This document shows, one piece after another, positions 25,287-32,043 of a DNA stretch of 34,065 nucleotides (within the stretch, counting starts at the first letter, position 1; every line of letters starts with the position of its first letter). The stretch is from Streptomyces sp. S3(2020). Its GTDB lineage: Bacteria; Actinomycetota; Actinomycetes; Streptomycetales; Streptomycetaceae. The DNA is taken from the NCBI RefSeq assembly GCF_013044505.1, contig NZ_JABERD010000101.1:1-34065 (forward strand), read 5' to 3'. Both the position numbers and the translations under genes were made by a program. The notes under the pieces were generated by a model. That model ran no database searches. It was not told where the DNA came from and saw only the letters and a program-made list of their open reading frames with translations.

Positions 25287-26410
25287 AGGGTCCTTTCCGG
25301 GTGAGGTACGGGGTGAAGCACGGGCTGGGGCTGGGGTACGGCTTTGAGCGGGTCGGTGACGCGGGTGCAGCGCACCCAGCCGGTGGCCTCGGCCGCGCCG
25401 GGGTGCGGGATCTCGACGGGGCGGGCGGCCGCCGTCGTGAGGTCGAGGCCGTGGGCGGTGGCGAAGTCGTCGTCGTAGACGGTGCCGAGGTAGCGGTGCG
25501 GGCCGTCGGGGAAGACGGTGGCGACGACCGCGCCGGGATGGACCCGGGCGGCCCAGGCGGCGACACGGGCGACGGCGCCCGTGCTCCAGCCGCCGCTGAC
25601 GAAGCTGCCGCGGGCCAGTCGGCGGCAGCTGTCCACGGCCTCGGCCGGGCCGACCCAGTGGACCTCGTCGAAGGCGTCGTAGGCGACATTGCGCGGATGG
25701 ATGCTGCTGCCCAGACCACGCATCAGCCGCGGCCGGGCCGGCTGGCCGAAGATGGTGGAGCCGGTCGCGTCGACACCGATCAGCCGCAGCGCGGGCCAGC
25801 GCCGCCGCAGCGGGCCGATGATTCCCGCGCTGTGGCCGCCGGTGCCGACGCTGCACACCAGGACGTCCAGGTGGTCGAGCCGGTCGACTAGTTCGGCGGC
25901 GAGGGAGGCGTAACCGGCGCTGTTGTCGGGGTTGTTGTACTGATCCGGCCAGTACGCGCCGGGCAGCAGGGCGAGCAGCTCCCGCAGCCGGCCCAGCCGC
26001 GCGGCCTGCCAGCCGCCCTGGGCCGCCGGGCGGTCCACGATCTCCAGCCGAACGCCGTGAGCACGCAGCAACTGCCGCATGGACGGCTCCAGTTCACTGT
26101 CGCCCACCAGCACGACGGGATGACCGAGCATCTGGCCCGCGAAGGCGAGCCCGATGCCGAGCGTGCCCGAGGTCGACTCCACCACCGGTGCGCCGGGCCG
26201 CAGTTCGCCGCGCTCACGGGCGCCCAGCAGCATCGACACCGCGGCCCGCGCCTTCATCCCGCCCGCCGCGAGCCCTTCGAGCTTGGCCCAGAAGCCGGGC
26301 TGCGGGCCGGGCAGGTCGGCGGTGACGCGGACCAGCGGGGTGCGGCCGAGCAGAGTCAGCAGCTCCGGACGTTCCGGGCGGGCAGGGGCGAGTACGGTCG
26401 TGGTGGTCAT
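25283..26410 (-). CDS. cysteine-synthase-like PLP enzyme (fold type II, divergent)
   Basis: A 375-residue fold-type-II PLP enzyme of the CysK/CysM/SbnA family. The Schiff-base lysine is K53 in KLEGLAAGGMKAR. The substrate loop is ESTSGTLGIG (T80-G85) and the phosphate-binding loop SVGTGGHSAG (about 187-196). The usual NPGGSxKDR is changed to AAGGMKAR: one residue is missing, the serine is lost and Asp is replaced by Ala. TSGN is TSGT. This separates it from true O-acetylserine sulfhydrylases. SbnA-like relatives make diaminopropionate-type precursors by beta-replacement on serine derivatives, which fits a product-forming operon. ATG start overlaps the DUF364 stop (ATGA). The last 60 residues extend beyond the core. 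Confidence 0.88.
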   Translation of the reverse strand: MTTTTVLAPARPERPELLTLLGRTPLVRVTADLPGPQPGFWAKLEGLAAGGMKARAAVSMLLGARERGELRPGAPVVESTSGTLGIGLAFAGQMLGHPVVLVGDSELEPSMRQLLRAHGVRLEIVDRPAAQGGWQAARLGRLRELLALLPGAYWPDQYNNPDNSAGYASLAAELVDRLDHLDVLVCSVGTGGHSAGIIGPLRRRWPALRLIGVDATGSTIFGQPARPRLMRGLGSSIHPRNVAYDAFDEVHWVGPAEAVDSCRRLARGSFVSGGWSTGAVARVAAWAARVHPGAVVATVFPDGPHRYLGTVYDDDFATAHGLDLTTAAARPVEIPHPGAAEATGWVRCTRVTDPLKAVPQPQPVLHPVPHPERTL

Positions 26411-27258
26411 CGCCCGCCCTCCGAGTCGGGGCCGCCGTAGCGGTGCACGGTGCCGGGACCGCCGTCGAGCCAGAAGAAGGGATACGGCTCGGCGCAGACC
26501 GCGTTCACCCCGTGGCCGAGGAAGCGGGGCAGGACGGCGCTGCCGCTCTGGGCGAACATCACCAGCTGCTTGCGGTGTGCCAGCGCGTACCGGCGCAGCG
26601 GCTCGAAGGTGTCGTTGCCCAGCGTCATCCCGGACACCAGCAGGGCGTCACACCCAGCGGCTCCGGCGAGCGCGTCGGTGACGACCGCCTCGCCCCACTC
26701 GGTCAGCCCGCCCTTGAGGTCGCAGGGCACATAGCGCAGGCCACGCGAACGCAGCGCGTCCAGAAGGGAGTTGACGACTCCCACCACCAACACGGTCGCG
26801 CCCGCGGGCAGATCGAGCAGGCTGACGACCGCCGTCGCCCGGGCCCTGGACTTCTCCAGCGACGTCCCGGCAGCCAGCGGCACCGGCCGCGCCCCGTTCG
26901 GCGGCGTGTGCGGCGAGACATGCATCAGATAGGCGTCCAGCGCCGCCACGCGCACCGCCGGCAGCGGATGCTCCAGCAGGTCGGCCACGCTCGCGCCCAC
27001 ACACTCCTCGACCGCGTGGTCGGGCAGCGCCCCGGGCTCGACCGCGCACGAGCCGACGGCCGAGCCGAGCCGCAGGCTGAGGACCTCGTTGCGGTAGCCG
27101 GTACCGCGCCCGTCGTGCCGTACCGCCTGCCGGGTGGTGAAGGCCACCGCGATGCGCTGCGCGGCCGGGTCCGGGCCCACCTCACCGGCGCGGACACCCG
27201 CCAGGAGCTCGTCGTACGTGGCGAATGCCGTGCGGACCACGCCGGTGACCGCGGTCAT
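26407..27258 (-). CDS. DUF364-like Rossmann-fold protein, possible metal chelation
   Basis: A 283-residue protein whose C-terminal half (from about residue 150) has the Rossmann-like pattern of the DUF364 family, annotated as putative heavy-metal chelation: ATVLVVGVVNSLLDALRSRG, CDALLVSGMTLGNDTFEPL and a C-terminal AEPYPFFW. The N-terminal half (TYDELLAGVRAG, AVAFTTRQAV) fits the DUF4213-like partner domain. Function is not established for the family; enzyme and metal-handling roles have both been proposed. ATG overlaps the ATP-grasp stop by 4 bp, second gene of the operon. Its presence favours a metal-linked product but does not prove it. Confidence 0.8.
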   Translation of the reverse strand: MTAVTGVVRTAFATYDELLAGVRAGEVGPDPAAQRIAVAFTTRQAVRHDGRGTGYRNEVLSLRLGSAVGSCAVEPGALPDHAVEECVGASVADLLEHPLPAVRVAALDAYLMHVSPHTPPNGARPVPLAAGTSLEKSRARATAVVSLLDLPAGATVLVVGVVNSLLDALRSRGLRYVPCDLKGGLTEWGEAVVTDALAGAAGCDALLVSGMTLGNDTFEPLRRYALAHRKQLVMFAQSGSAVLPRFLGHGVNAVCAEPYPFFWLDGGPGTVHRYGGPDSEGGR

Positions 27259-28511
27259 CGGATCACCAGCCCGGAGCGCAGCTCACCCAGCAGTGCCTCG
27301 ACACGGTCGCGGGCGCCCAGCCCGTCGGCGTCGCCCGCCATGACGTGCCCGAGGTACTCGTTGTTGCTGCCCGCGACCGTCACCCGCTTGCCGGGCTCGG
27401 CGAGCTGCACCTCCAACACCCCTGCCGCGTCACGGATTTCGCCACCGTCCAGTGCGTCGAGCGTGCCCGAGATCTCCGGGACGAGGAAGCCGATGGCCGC
27501 GCTGCGCAGCCCGGTGTCGCCGCCCCGCAGGTCGGGCGCGCGGCCCAGGGAGACCTCCACGAACGCCGCGGCGAGATCGATGCCGGTCACATGACGGACC
27601 AGCTCGGTGATGCGGTTCCCGGCGGGCCGCGGATTGACCTCGACCACGCGCGGACCCGCGGAGGTCAGCTTGATCTCGGTGTGTGCCACCACCCCCTCGG
27701 TCAGACCGAGGGCCTTGAGCGCGGCCAGCGCGGTCTGCTCGGCGGCCTCGGCGTCGGCGGTCGGCAAGGCTGCCGGGAACATGTGCCCCGTCTCGATGAA
27801 CGCGGGTGCCCCGCCGACGCTCTTGTCGGTCACGCCCACCACATGGACCGCGCCCGCGTGCGACACCGTCTCGACGCTCACCTCGGGCCCGTCCAGCAGC
27901 TCCTCGATCAGGACGGCGGGCGCCCGGCGCTGTCCGCGGGCATTGACCGGGAAGTCGGCCAGCACCCTTACGGCGGCGGCGAGTTGCGTCTCGTCGTCCA
28001 CGCGACGCACGTACATGCCCGCGCACAGGTCGACCGGCTTGACGACCAGCGGGTAGCCGATCTCCAGCGCGGCCCGGGCGATGTCGGCCCACTCCTCGTG
28101 CACGGCGAAGCGCGGCCCGGGCACCCCCGCGTCGGCGAGGACCCGGCGGGTGGCGTCCTTGCGGCAGGCGTTCTCGACCGCCTCCGGGCTCGAACCCGGC
28201 AGGCCCAGCCGCCCGGCGATACGGGCCACGGTCGGCAGGTAGTAGTCGCAGGAGGTGATCACGCCGTCGAAGCGCAGCACCTCGTGCAGCCGCTCGATCT
28301 GCGGCAGCAGGGCCTCGGTGTCATTGGTGTCGGCGGTGAGTACGTTGCGGGCGCCGAGCAGCGGGTGCGCCGCCCCCTCGGGCGCCGAGCGGAGGTAGTG
28401 GTGCAGGTCACGGGTGAGGAACGAGAACTCGTGCCCGCCCTCCCGGATCGCCCGTGGCAGGAGCCTGCTCATAGATCCGACCCAGCTCTCGACCATCAGC
28501 AGATGAGCCAC
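27255..28511 (-). CDS. ATP-grasp ligase
   Basis: A 418-residue ATP-grasp enzyme, first gene of the ten-gene operon. It joins a carboxylate to an amine through an acyl phosphate. Visible elements: N-terminal pre-ATP-grasp region to about 110; ATP-binding lysine K158 in PLVVKPVD; adenine-contact segment LIEELLDGPEVSVE (201-214); and Mg-binding EVNPRPAGNR (E291, N293). The layout resembles L-amino-acid ligases and carnosine-synthase-like enzymes rather than PurK or D-Ala ligase. GTG start with AAAGGGGAG upstream. Amide or dipeptide formation matches the downstream dipeptide epimerase. Confidence 0.9.
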   Translation of the reverse strand: MAHLLMVESWVGSMSRLLPRAIREGGHEFSFLTRDLHHYLRSAPEGAAHPLLGARNVLTADTNDTEALLPQIERLHEVLRFDGVITSCDYYLPTVARIAGRLGLPGSSPEAVENACRKDATRRVLADAGVPGPRFAVHEEWADIARAALEIGYPLVVKPVDLCAGMYVRRVDDETQLAAAVRVLADFPVNARGQRRAPAVLIEELLDGPEVSVETVSHAGAVHVVGVTDKSVGGAPAFIETGHMFPAALPTADAEAAEQTALAALKALGLTEGVVAHTEIKLTSAGPRVVEVNPRPAGNRITELVRHVTGIDLAAAFVEVSLGRAPDLRGGDTGLRSAAIGFLVPEISGTLDALDGGEIRDAAGVLEVQLAEPGKRVTVAGSNNEYLGHVMAGDADGLGARDRVEALLGELRSGLVIR

Positions 28512-28550
28512 AACTCCCCTTTTCGTGCAGGTGGTTCAGGTGTCAGCGCA

Positions 28551-28583
28551 GCCCGGATGACCCTCGGGCGGGAGGGTCCGGGC
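28551..28583 (-). promoter_or_regulatory. stable hairpin in the operon leader
   Basis: GCCCGGA (28551-28557) is complementary to TCCGGGC (28577-28583), and the inner CCCTC (28561-28565) to GAGGG (28572-28576). The result is 12 paired bases with one 3-nt bulge (28558-28560) and a 6-nt loop. It lies between the Zur-like box and the ATP-grasp start, so it would be in the 5' leader of the operon mRNA. It may be an attenuator, an RNA-stability element or a protein site. Confidence 0.5.
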
Positions 28584-28604
28584 CTTGCGCCCCGCACACG
28601 CTAG

Positions 28605-28619
28605 CGATAATCCTTTTCA
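28605..28619. promoter_or_regulatory. candidate Zur box between the operon and the alpha/beta hydrolase
   Basis: On the minus strand the sequence is TGAAAAGGATTATCG. It matches 12 of 15 positions of the Streptomyces Zur consensus as I remember it (TGAAAATGATTTTCA), with one perfect half-site and a degenerate other half. A possible -10 element TAGCGT lies directly downstream for the operon direction (28603 to 28598), which would place the box in the -35/-10 spacer where a repressor should sit. GATAAT on the plus strand (28606-28611) could serve as -10 for the opposite gene. The assignment is from pattern only. Confidence 0.5.
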
Positions 28620-28658
28620 TTTACCCGTCCCTTATCGCGGCCACCCGGAGCCAGCCCC

Positions 28659-30161
28659 TTGCCCCCCTCCACTGCTTTGTCCCGCCCCCTCGCCGCCACG
28701 GTGGGCCTGCTTCCCCCCCCTCCCGAGCAGGCCATCCCTCCTGAGCAGGCCACCGCCCCCGAGACACAAACCCTCCACTTCGGTGCCTGCCCCGACTCCG
28801 TGCCGCGCCCCGCAGCCCCGGACCGCGTCGAGTGCGGGCGGATCAGCGTCCCCCTCGACTGGAACCACCACCGGGGACCACACATCGAGGTGGCGGTCTC
28901 CCGCGTCCCGGCCACCGGCACGCCCGCCGAACGCCGCGGCATCCTGCTGGTCAACCCCGGCGGCCCGGGCGGCTCGGGGCTGCCCTACGCGGTCACCAAG
29001 AGGGCCAAGTTCCCCGAGAGCGTGCGGCGTTCGTACGACGTCATCGGCTTCGACCCGCGCGGAGTCGGCCGCAGCGCACCGGCCGACTGCGGCGCGATGG
29101 GAGGCCTCTTCGACAGCCCGGGCGCCGACCCCGTACCCGTCGGACCCGCCGCGGAGAACGCCTACCTGGCGGGCCTGCGGAACACGGCCGACGACTGCGC
29201 GGCGGGCGCCGGCGACGTACTGCCGTACCTGTCGACGGAGCAGACCGTCCGCGACATGGACGCGATACGCACGGCACTCGGCGAACCCAGGACGAACTTC
29301 CTCGGCGTCTCCTACGGCACCTACCTCGGCGCGGCCTACGCCGCCCGCTTCCCGCACCGCACCGGCCGCATGGTCCTCGACAGCGTCGTCGGGCCCTGGG
29401 ACTGGTACGACTTCGATGTCATCCAGAGCCGGGCGCTGCTGCGCCAGCGCGACACCTTCTTCGCCTGGACCGCCGCCCACCCGGACCGCTTCGTCCTCGG
29501 CGCCGACGCGCGGGCGGTACGCCGCGCCTACCTGCGCGTCCGCGAAGGGCTCACCGCCCGCCCGGTCGCCGGTTTCGGCCCGGCGGAGTTCGACCGCGCC
29601 GTCTACCGCGCTCTTGGCCGCACCGAACGCTGGACGGGCCTCGCCGACGGCCTGCGCACCTACCTGCGCGACGGCAGCCCCGACGGCCTCCGCCCCGCCG
29701 CCGCCTTCGACAGCCCCGACTCACGCACCTACGAAGCCGCCAACCGCATCGTCAAATGCGCCGACGCCCCCGCGCCCACCCCGCACCGGATCCTGTCGGA
29801 CATCCGCCGCACCCGGCACCTCGACCCCCAGCCCGTCCTGACCGGCATGGAGGCCTCCACCTGCGCCTACTGGCAGCACCAGCCCTCCCACCGCACCCCA
29901 CTCGGCAGCCCCGACGCCCCGCCCCTCCTGCTGGTGGCCTCCGCCCACGACCCCGTCACCCCGATCGAGGGAGCGCACCGACTGCGCCGCCTCCTGCCCG
30001 GCTCCCGCCTGGTCACCCTCGACAACGACTACTCCCACGGGGTCTTCGCGAGCCGCGGCAACGCCTGCGTCGACGAGACGACGGCGGCGTATCTCGTCGA
30101 CGGGACGGTGCCGACGTCGGACGTGCGCTGCATGGGGCCCGGACTGCCCACGGGGCAGTGA
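28659..30161 (+). CDS. TAP/SlpD-like alpha/beta hydrolase (tripeptidyl aminopeptidase type)
   Basis: A 500-residue serine hydrolase of the Streptomyces TAP/SlpD/SlpE family, which removes short peptides from protein N-termini. The triad is S218 in GVSYGTYLG, D431 in SAHDPVTP and H460 in DNDYSHGVF; the oxyanion loop is NPGGPGGSG (about 101-109). Start is TTG with GGAG 8 nt upstream, because no ATG or GTG lies in frame before residue 15. Relatives are secreted, but here the N-terminus (MPPSTALSRPLAATVGLL then proline-rich PPPPEQAIPPEQ) is a poor signal peptide. It may be diverged, frameshifted or cytosolic. The gene is divergent from the ligase operon and shares its control region, so co-regulation is plausible. 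Confidence 0.88.
   Translation: MPPSTALSRPLAATVGLLPPPPEQAIPPEQATAPETQTLHFGACPDSVPRPAAPDRVECGRISVPLDWNHHRGPHIEVAVSRVPATGTPAERRGILLVNPGGPGGSGLPYAVTKRAKFPESVRRSYDVIGFDPRGVGRSAPADCGAMGGLFDSPGADPVPVGPAAENAYLAGLRNTADDCAAGAGDVLPYLSTEQTVRDMDAIRTALGEPRTNFLGVSYGTYLGAAYAARFPHRTGRMVLDSVVGPWDWYDFDVIQSRALLRQRDTFFAWTAAHPDRFVLGADARAVRRAYLRVREGLTARPVAGFGPAEFDRAVYRALGRTERWTGLADGLRTYLRDGSPDGLRPAAAFDSPDSRTYEAANRIVKCADAPAPTPHRILSDIRRTRHLDPQPVLTGMEASTCAYWQHQPSHRTPLGSPDAPPLLLVASAHDPVTPIEGAHRLRRLLPGSRLVTLDNDYSHGVFASRGNACVDETTAAYLVDGTVPTSDVRCMGPGLPTGQ
30144..30158 (+). terminator. short hairpin at the end of the hydrolase gene
   Basis: CTGCCC (30144-30149) and GGGCAG (30153-30158) are perfectly complementary around a 3-nt loop, at the very end of the coding region just before the TGA. 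It has no T-tract and overlaps the gene, so it is weak evidence for termination between the two convergent genes. Confidence 0.25.
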
Positions 30162-30197
30162 CCACGCTGCCCGGTTGTTCCTTCGAGGGTCCTCGGG

Positions 30198-30743
30198 TCA
30201 AGGCCCCTCGGGCCCGGGCCGGTGCGTCCATTCCTGGTCGAGGATGCTGAAGACCTCGGAGTCGCGCCAGCCGTCCCGGATCCGCGTGGTGTGCCGGTGT
30301 CGGCCCTCGTGGGTCATGCCGAGCCTGCCCAGCACCCGGGCCGATGCGACGTTGCGAGGGTCACAGGTGGCGTAGATCCGGTGCAGTCCTGTCAGTGTGA
30401 ACCCCCTGTCGAGGAGTTCCGCGCCGATGGCTGTGCCCACGCCTCGCCCCCACACCCGGGGATGGACGAGATAGGAGATCTCGCCCTGGCGGTGGGTCAG
30501 GCTACGGACCTTCAGCTCGCCGATACCGACGAGTTCACCGTCGAGGCAGGCCGCGTACACGAACCTCGTCCGCGGGGACTGCGACCGGGCAGCCACCGCG
30601 CCTTGGGCGAAGTCCCGCGTCTGTTCCGCGGTGTTCGGCCCCCACGCCTGGTAGCGGCATGCCTCCGGCAGGCTGGCGAAGGCATGTACGGCGGGGCAGT
30701 CACCGACGACGAGCTCGCGTAGGGTCACCGAGGTGTTGATCAC
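30198..30743 (-). CDS. GNAT-family N-acetyltransferase (RimJ/RimL-like)
   Basis: A 181-residue acetyltransferase of the RimJ/RimL type, which transfers acetyl from acetyl-CoA to an amine. It shows TLRELVVGDCPAVHAF at the start, the acetyl-CoA loop region VWGRGVGTAIGAELLDRGF (about 95-115), then CDPRNVASARVLGRLGM and EVFSILDQEW at the end. Start is GTG with an AGGA 8 nt upstream. It is a single gene, convergent with the hydrolase and 44 bp downstream of the Ppx-type gene's stop on the same strand. The acceptor (protein N-terminus, antibiotic or small amine) cannot be told. Confidence 0.92.
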   Translation of the reverse strand: MINTSVTLRELVVGDCPAVHAFASLPEACRYQAWGPNTAEQTRDFAQGAVAARSQSPRTRFVYAACLDGELVGIGELKVRSLTHRQGEISYLVHPRVWGRGVGTAIGAELLDRGFTLTGLHRIYATCDPRNVASARVLGRLGMTHEGRHRHTTRIRDGWRDSEVFSILDQEWTHRPGPEGP

Positions 30744-30787
30744 GGGCCGATCCTGTCAGGCCGGCGTCCCTTCGTACGGCCGGGGGG

Positions 30788-31741
30788 TCAGTCGGCGGTG
30801 CGGGGACGGGCGGCTGCGGTGTGGGGAGTGCTGAGGCGTTCCAGCAGGAGCCCTTCCCGGGTGGACCAGGGGCAGATGTCGACCTTGTCGGTCCCGCAGG
30901 CCTCCATGAGGGCTTGCGCGATGAGGGCTCCGGCCAGGGACTGTTCGGCGCGGTGCCGGGAGATGCCGGGCAGCTTGCCACGGCGGGACGGCTTCGCCCC
31001 CGCCAGCAGAGTGACCGAAGCGCGCAGTCGGGGCAGAGCCAGCTGCCGCCCGGTTCGCGGCGCCGTGCCCCGTGCCGCGGCGAGCCGGGCGAGCTGTTCG
31101 AAGGTCTTGGAGCAGGCCAGTACCCGCACGCCCGGTCCCGCCTGCGGCAGGTCGGGGACATCGGCCAGGGACTCACGCAGGAACTTCCGGATCTCGGCCA
31201 GACGGCGTTGGGACGTTACGACGCCACCGGGCAGCCAGTCCCGGGTGATCCTGCGCGCGCCCAGCGGCAGTGAGTGCACCGTGCGGGGCTGGTCCCCGGT
31301 GCCGGAGGCGATCTCCACGGTGCCGCCGCCGATGTCCAGGACGAGCAGGGGGCCGGCCGCCGGGCCCGCCCACTGGCGGGCGGCCACGTAGGCCAGCCGC
31401 GCCTCCTCCTCGCCGGTCAGCACGCGCAGACGGGTGCCCGTGGTGCGTGCCACACTCGCGATGATCGCGTCCCGGTTGGGGGCGTCCCGGATGACCGAGG
31501 TGGCGAACGCGAACACTTCCTGTCCGCGGAGAGGAGGGTTCGCGGCGACGGCCTCGGCCACCGCCCGCTCGATGCTCCTGACTCCGGCCCGGTCCAGCCG
31601 CCCCTTGCGGTCGAGGGTCTCGTGCAGCCTCAGCCGCACCTTGCGGGAGAACACCGGCTCCAGCACAGCACCCGGGCGCCGCCGCACCACCGTCAGCAGA
31701 GCACTGTGGCACCCGACATCGAGCACACCTGCCTGCCGCAC
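30788..31741 (-). CDS. Ppx/GppA-family phosphatase
   Basis: A 317-residue member of the exopolyphosphatase/pppGpp-phosphohydrolase family, about the length of actinobacterial short Ppx. It has the ASKHA-fold P-loop region VLDVGCHSALLTV at the N-terminus, ATSVIRDAPNRD, the catalytic-region LTGEEEARLAY, and LLVLDIGGGTVEIASG near residue 140. GTG 31741 has GGGGAGG upstream and places the first motif at the start. The frame is open to 31975, but the extra 78 residues are Arg/Gly-rich without family features. The usual DVGSN is DVGCH here. It may cleave polyphosphate or (p)ppGpp; actinobacteria often have two paralogues with different roles. The GNAT gene follows it by 44 bp. Confidence 0.9.
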   Translation of the reverse strand: MRQAGVLDVGCHSALLTVVRRRPGAVLEPVFSRKVRLRLHETLDRKGRLDRAGVRSIERAVAEAVAANPPLRGQEVFAFATSVIRDAPNRDAIIASVARTTGTRLRVLTGEEEARLAYVAARQWAGPAAGPLLVLDIGGGTVEIASGTGDQPRTVHSLPLGARRITRDWLPGGVVTSQRRLAEIRKFLRESLADVPDLPQAGPGVRVLACSKTFEQLARLAAARGTAPRTGRQLALPRLRASVTLLAGAKPSRRGKLPGISRHRAEQSLAGALIAQALMEACGTDKVDICPWSTREGLLLERLSTPHTAAARPRTAD

Positions 31742-32043
31742 CCCATCGCCTCCCCTGGTCCCGCGCCCGAACGGACCGGCCCTTCCCCGCCCCCTCGACC
31801 GCCCGGACGACGGCGCGAGGGACTCCGACCCATCGCGTGAGCATACCGTCACGGCTCGTGCGCCCTCCGTGCCATCCCCGGAGCGGCAGAGCGGCGGGGA
31901 CGCGTACGGGCGGCGGCCACCTGCCGGATCCTGCGCCGTCACAGTCTTCGAGCCCACGCTGTGAGGGCGGCGCAACTGAACTTCCCACGCGGTCTAACAG
32001 GTCGGAAACCGGCGGCGACCGAGGTCGGACTAGCTTCGTGACC
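31742..32043. other. divergent intergenic region, no gene seen
   Basis: This 302-bp spacer lies between the divergent Ppx and sensor-kinase genes. Frames are open on both strands but show no recognised protein feature and no good ribosome-binding site. TAGCTT just upstream of the kinase start could be a -10 element; I found no clear -35 or repeat. Confidence 0.45.

Noticed and set aside
17110..28511. Staphylopine-type opine metallophore cluster
   Set aside because: No nicotianamine-synthase-like or opine dehydrogenase gene is present; only the transport logic is similar, so the specific name was not used.
17110..28511. NRPS/PKS or NIS siderophore cluster
   Set aside because: No adenylation, condensation, ketosynthase or IucA/IucC-type gene is present in the window.
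31434..31964. Plus-strand frame upstream of the sensor kinase
   Set aside because: It overlaps the Ppx gene antisense, has a Ser/Pro/Arg-rich shadow composition and no ribosome-binding site.
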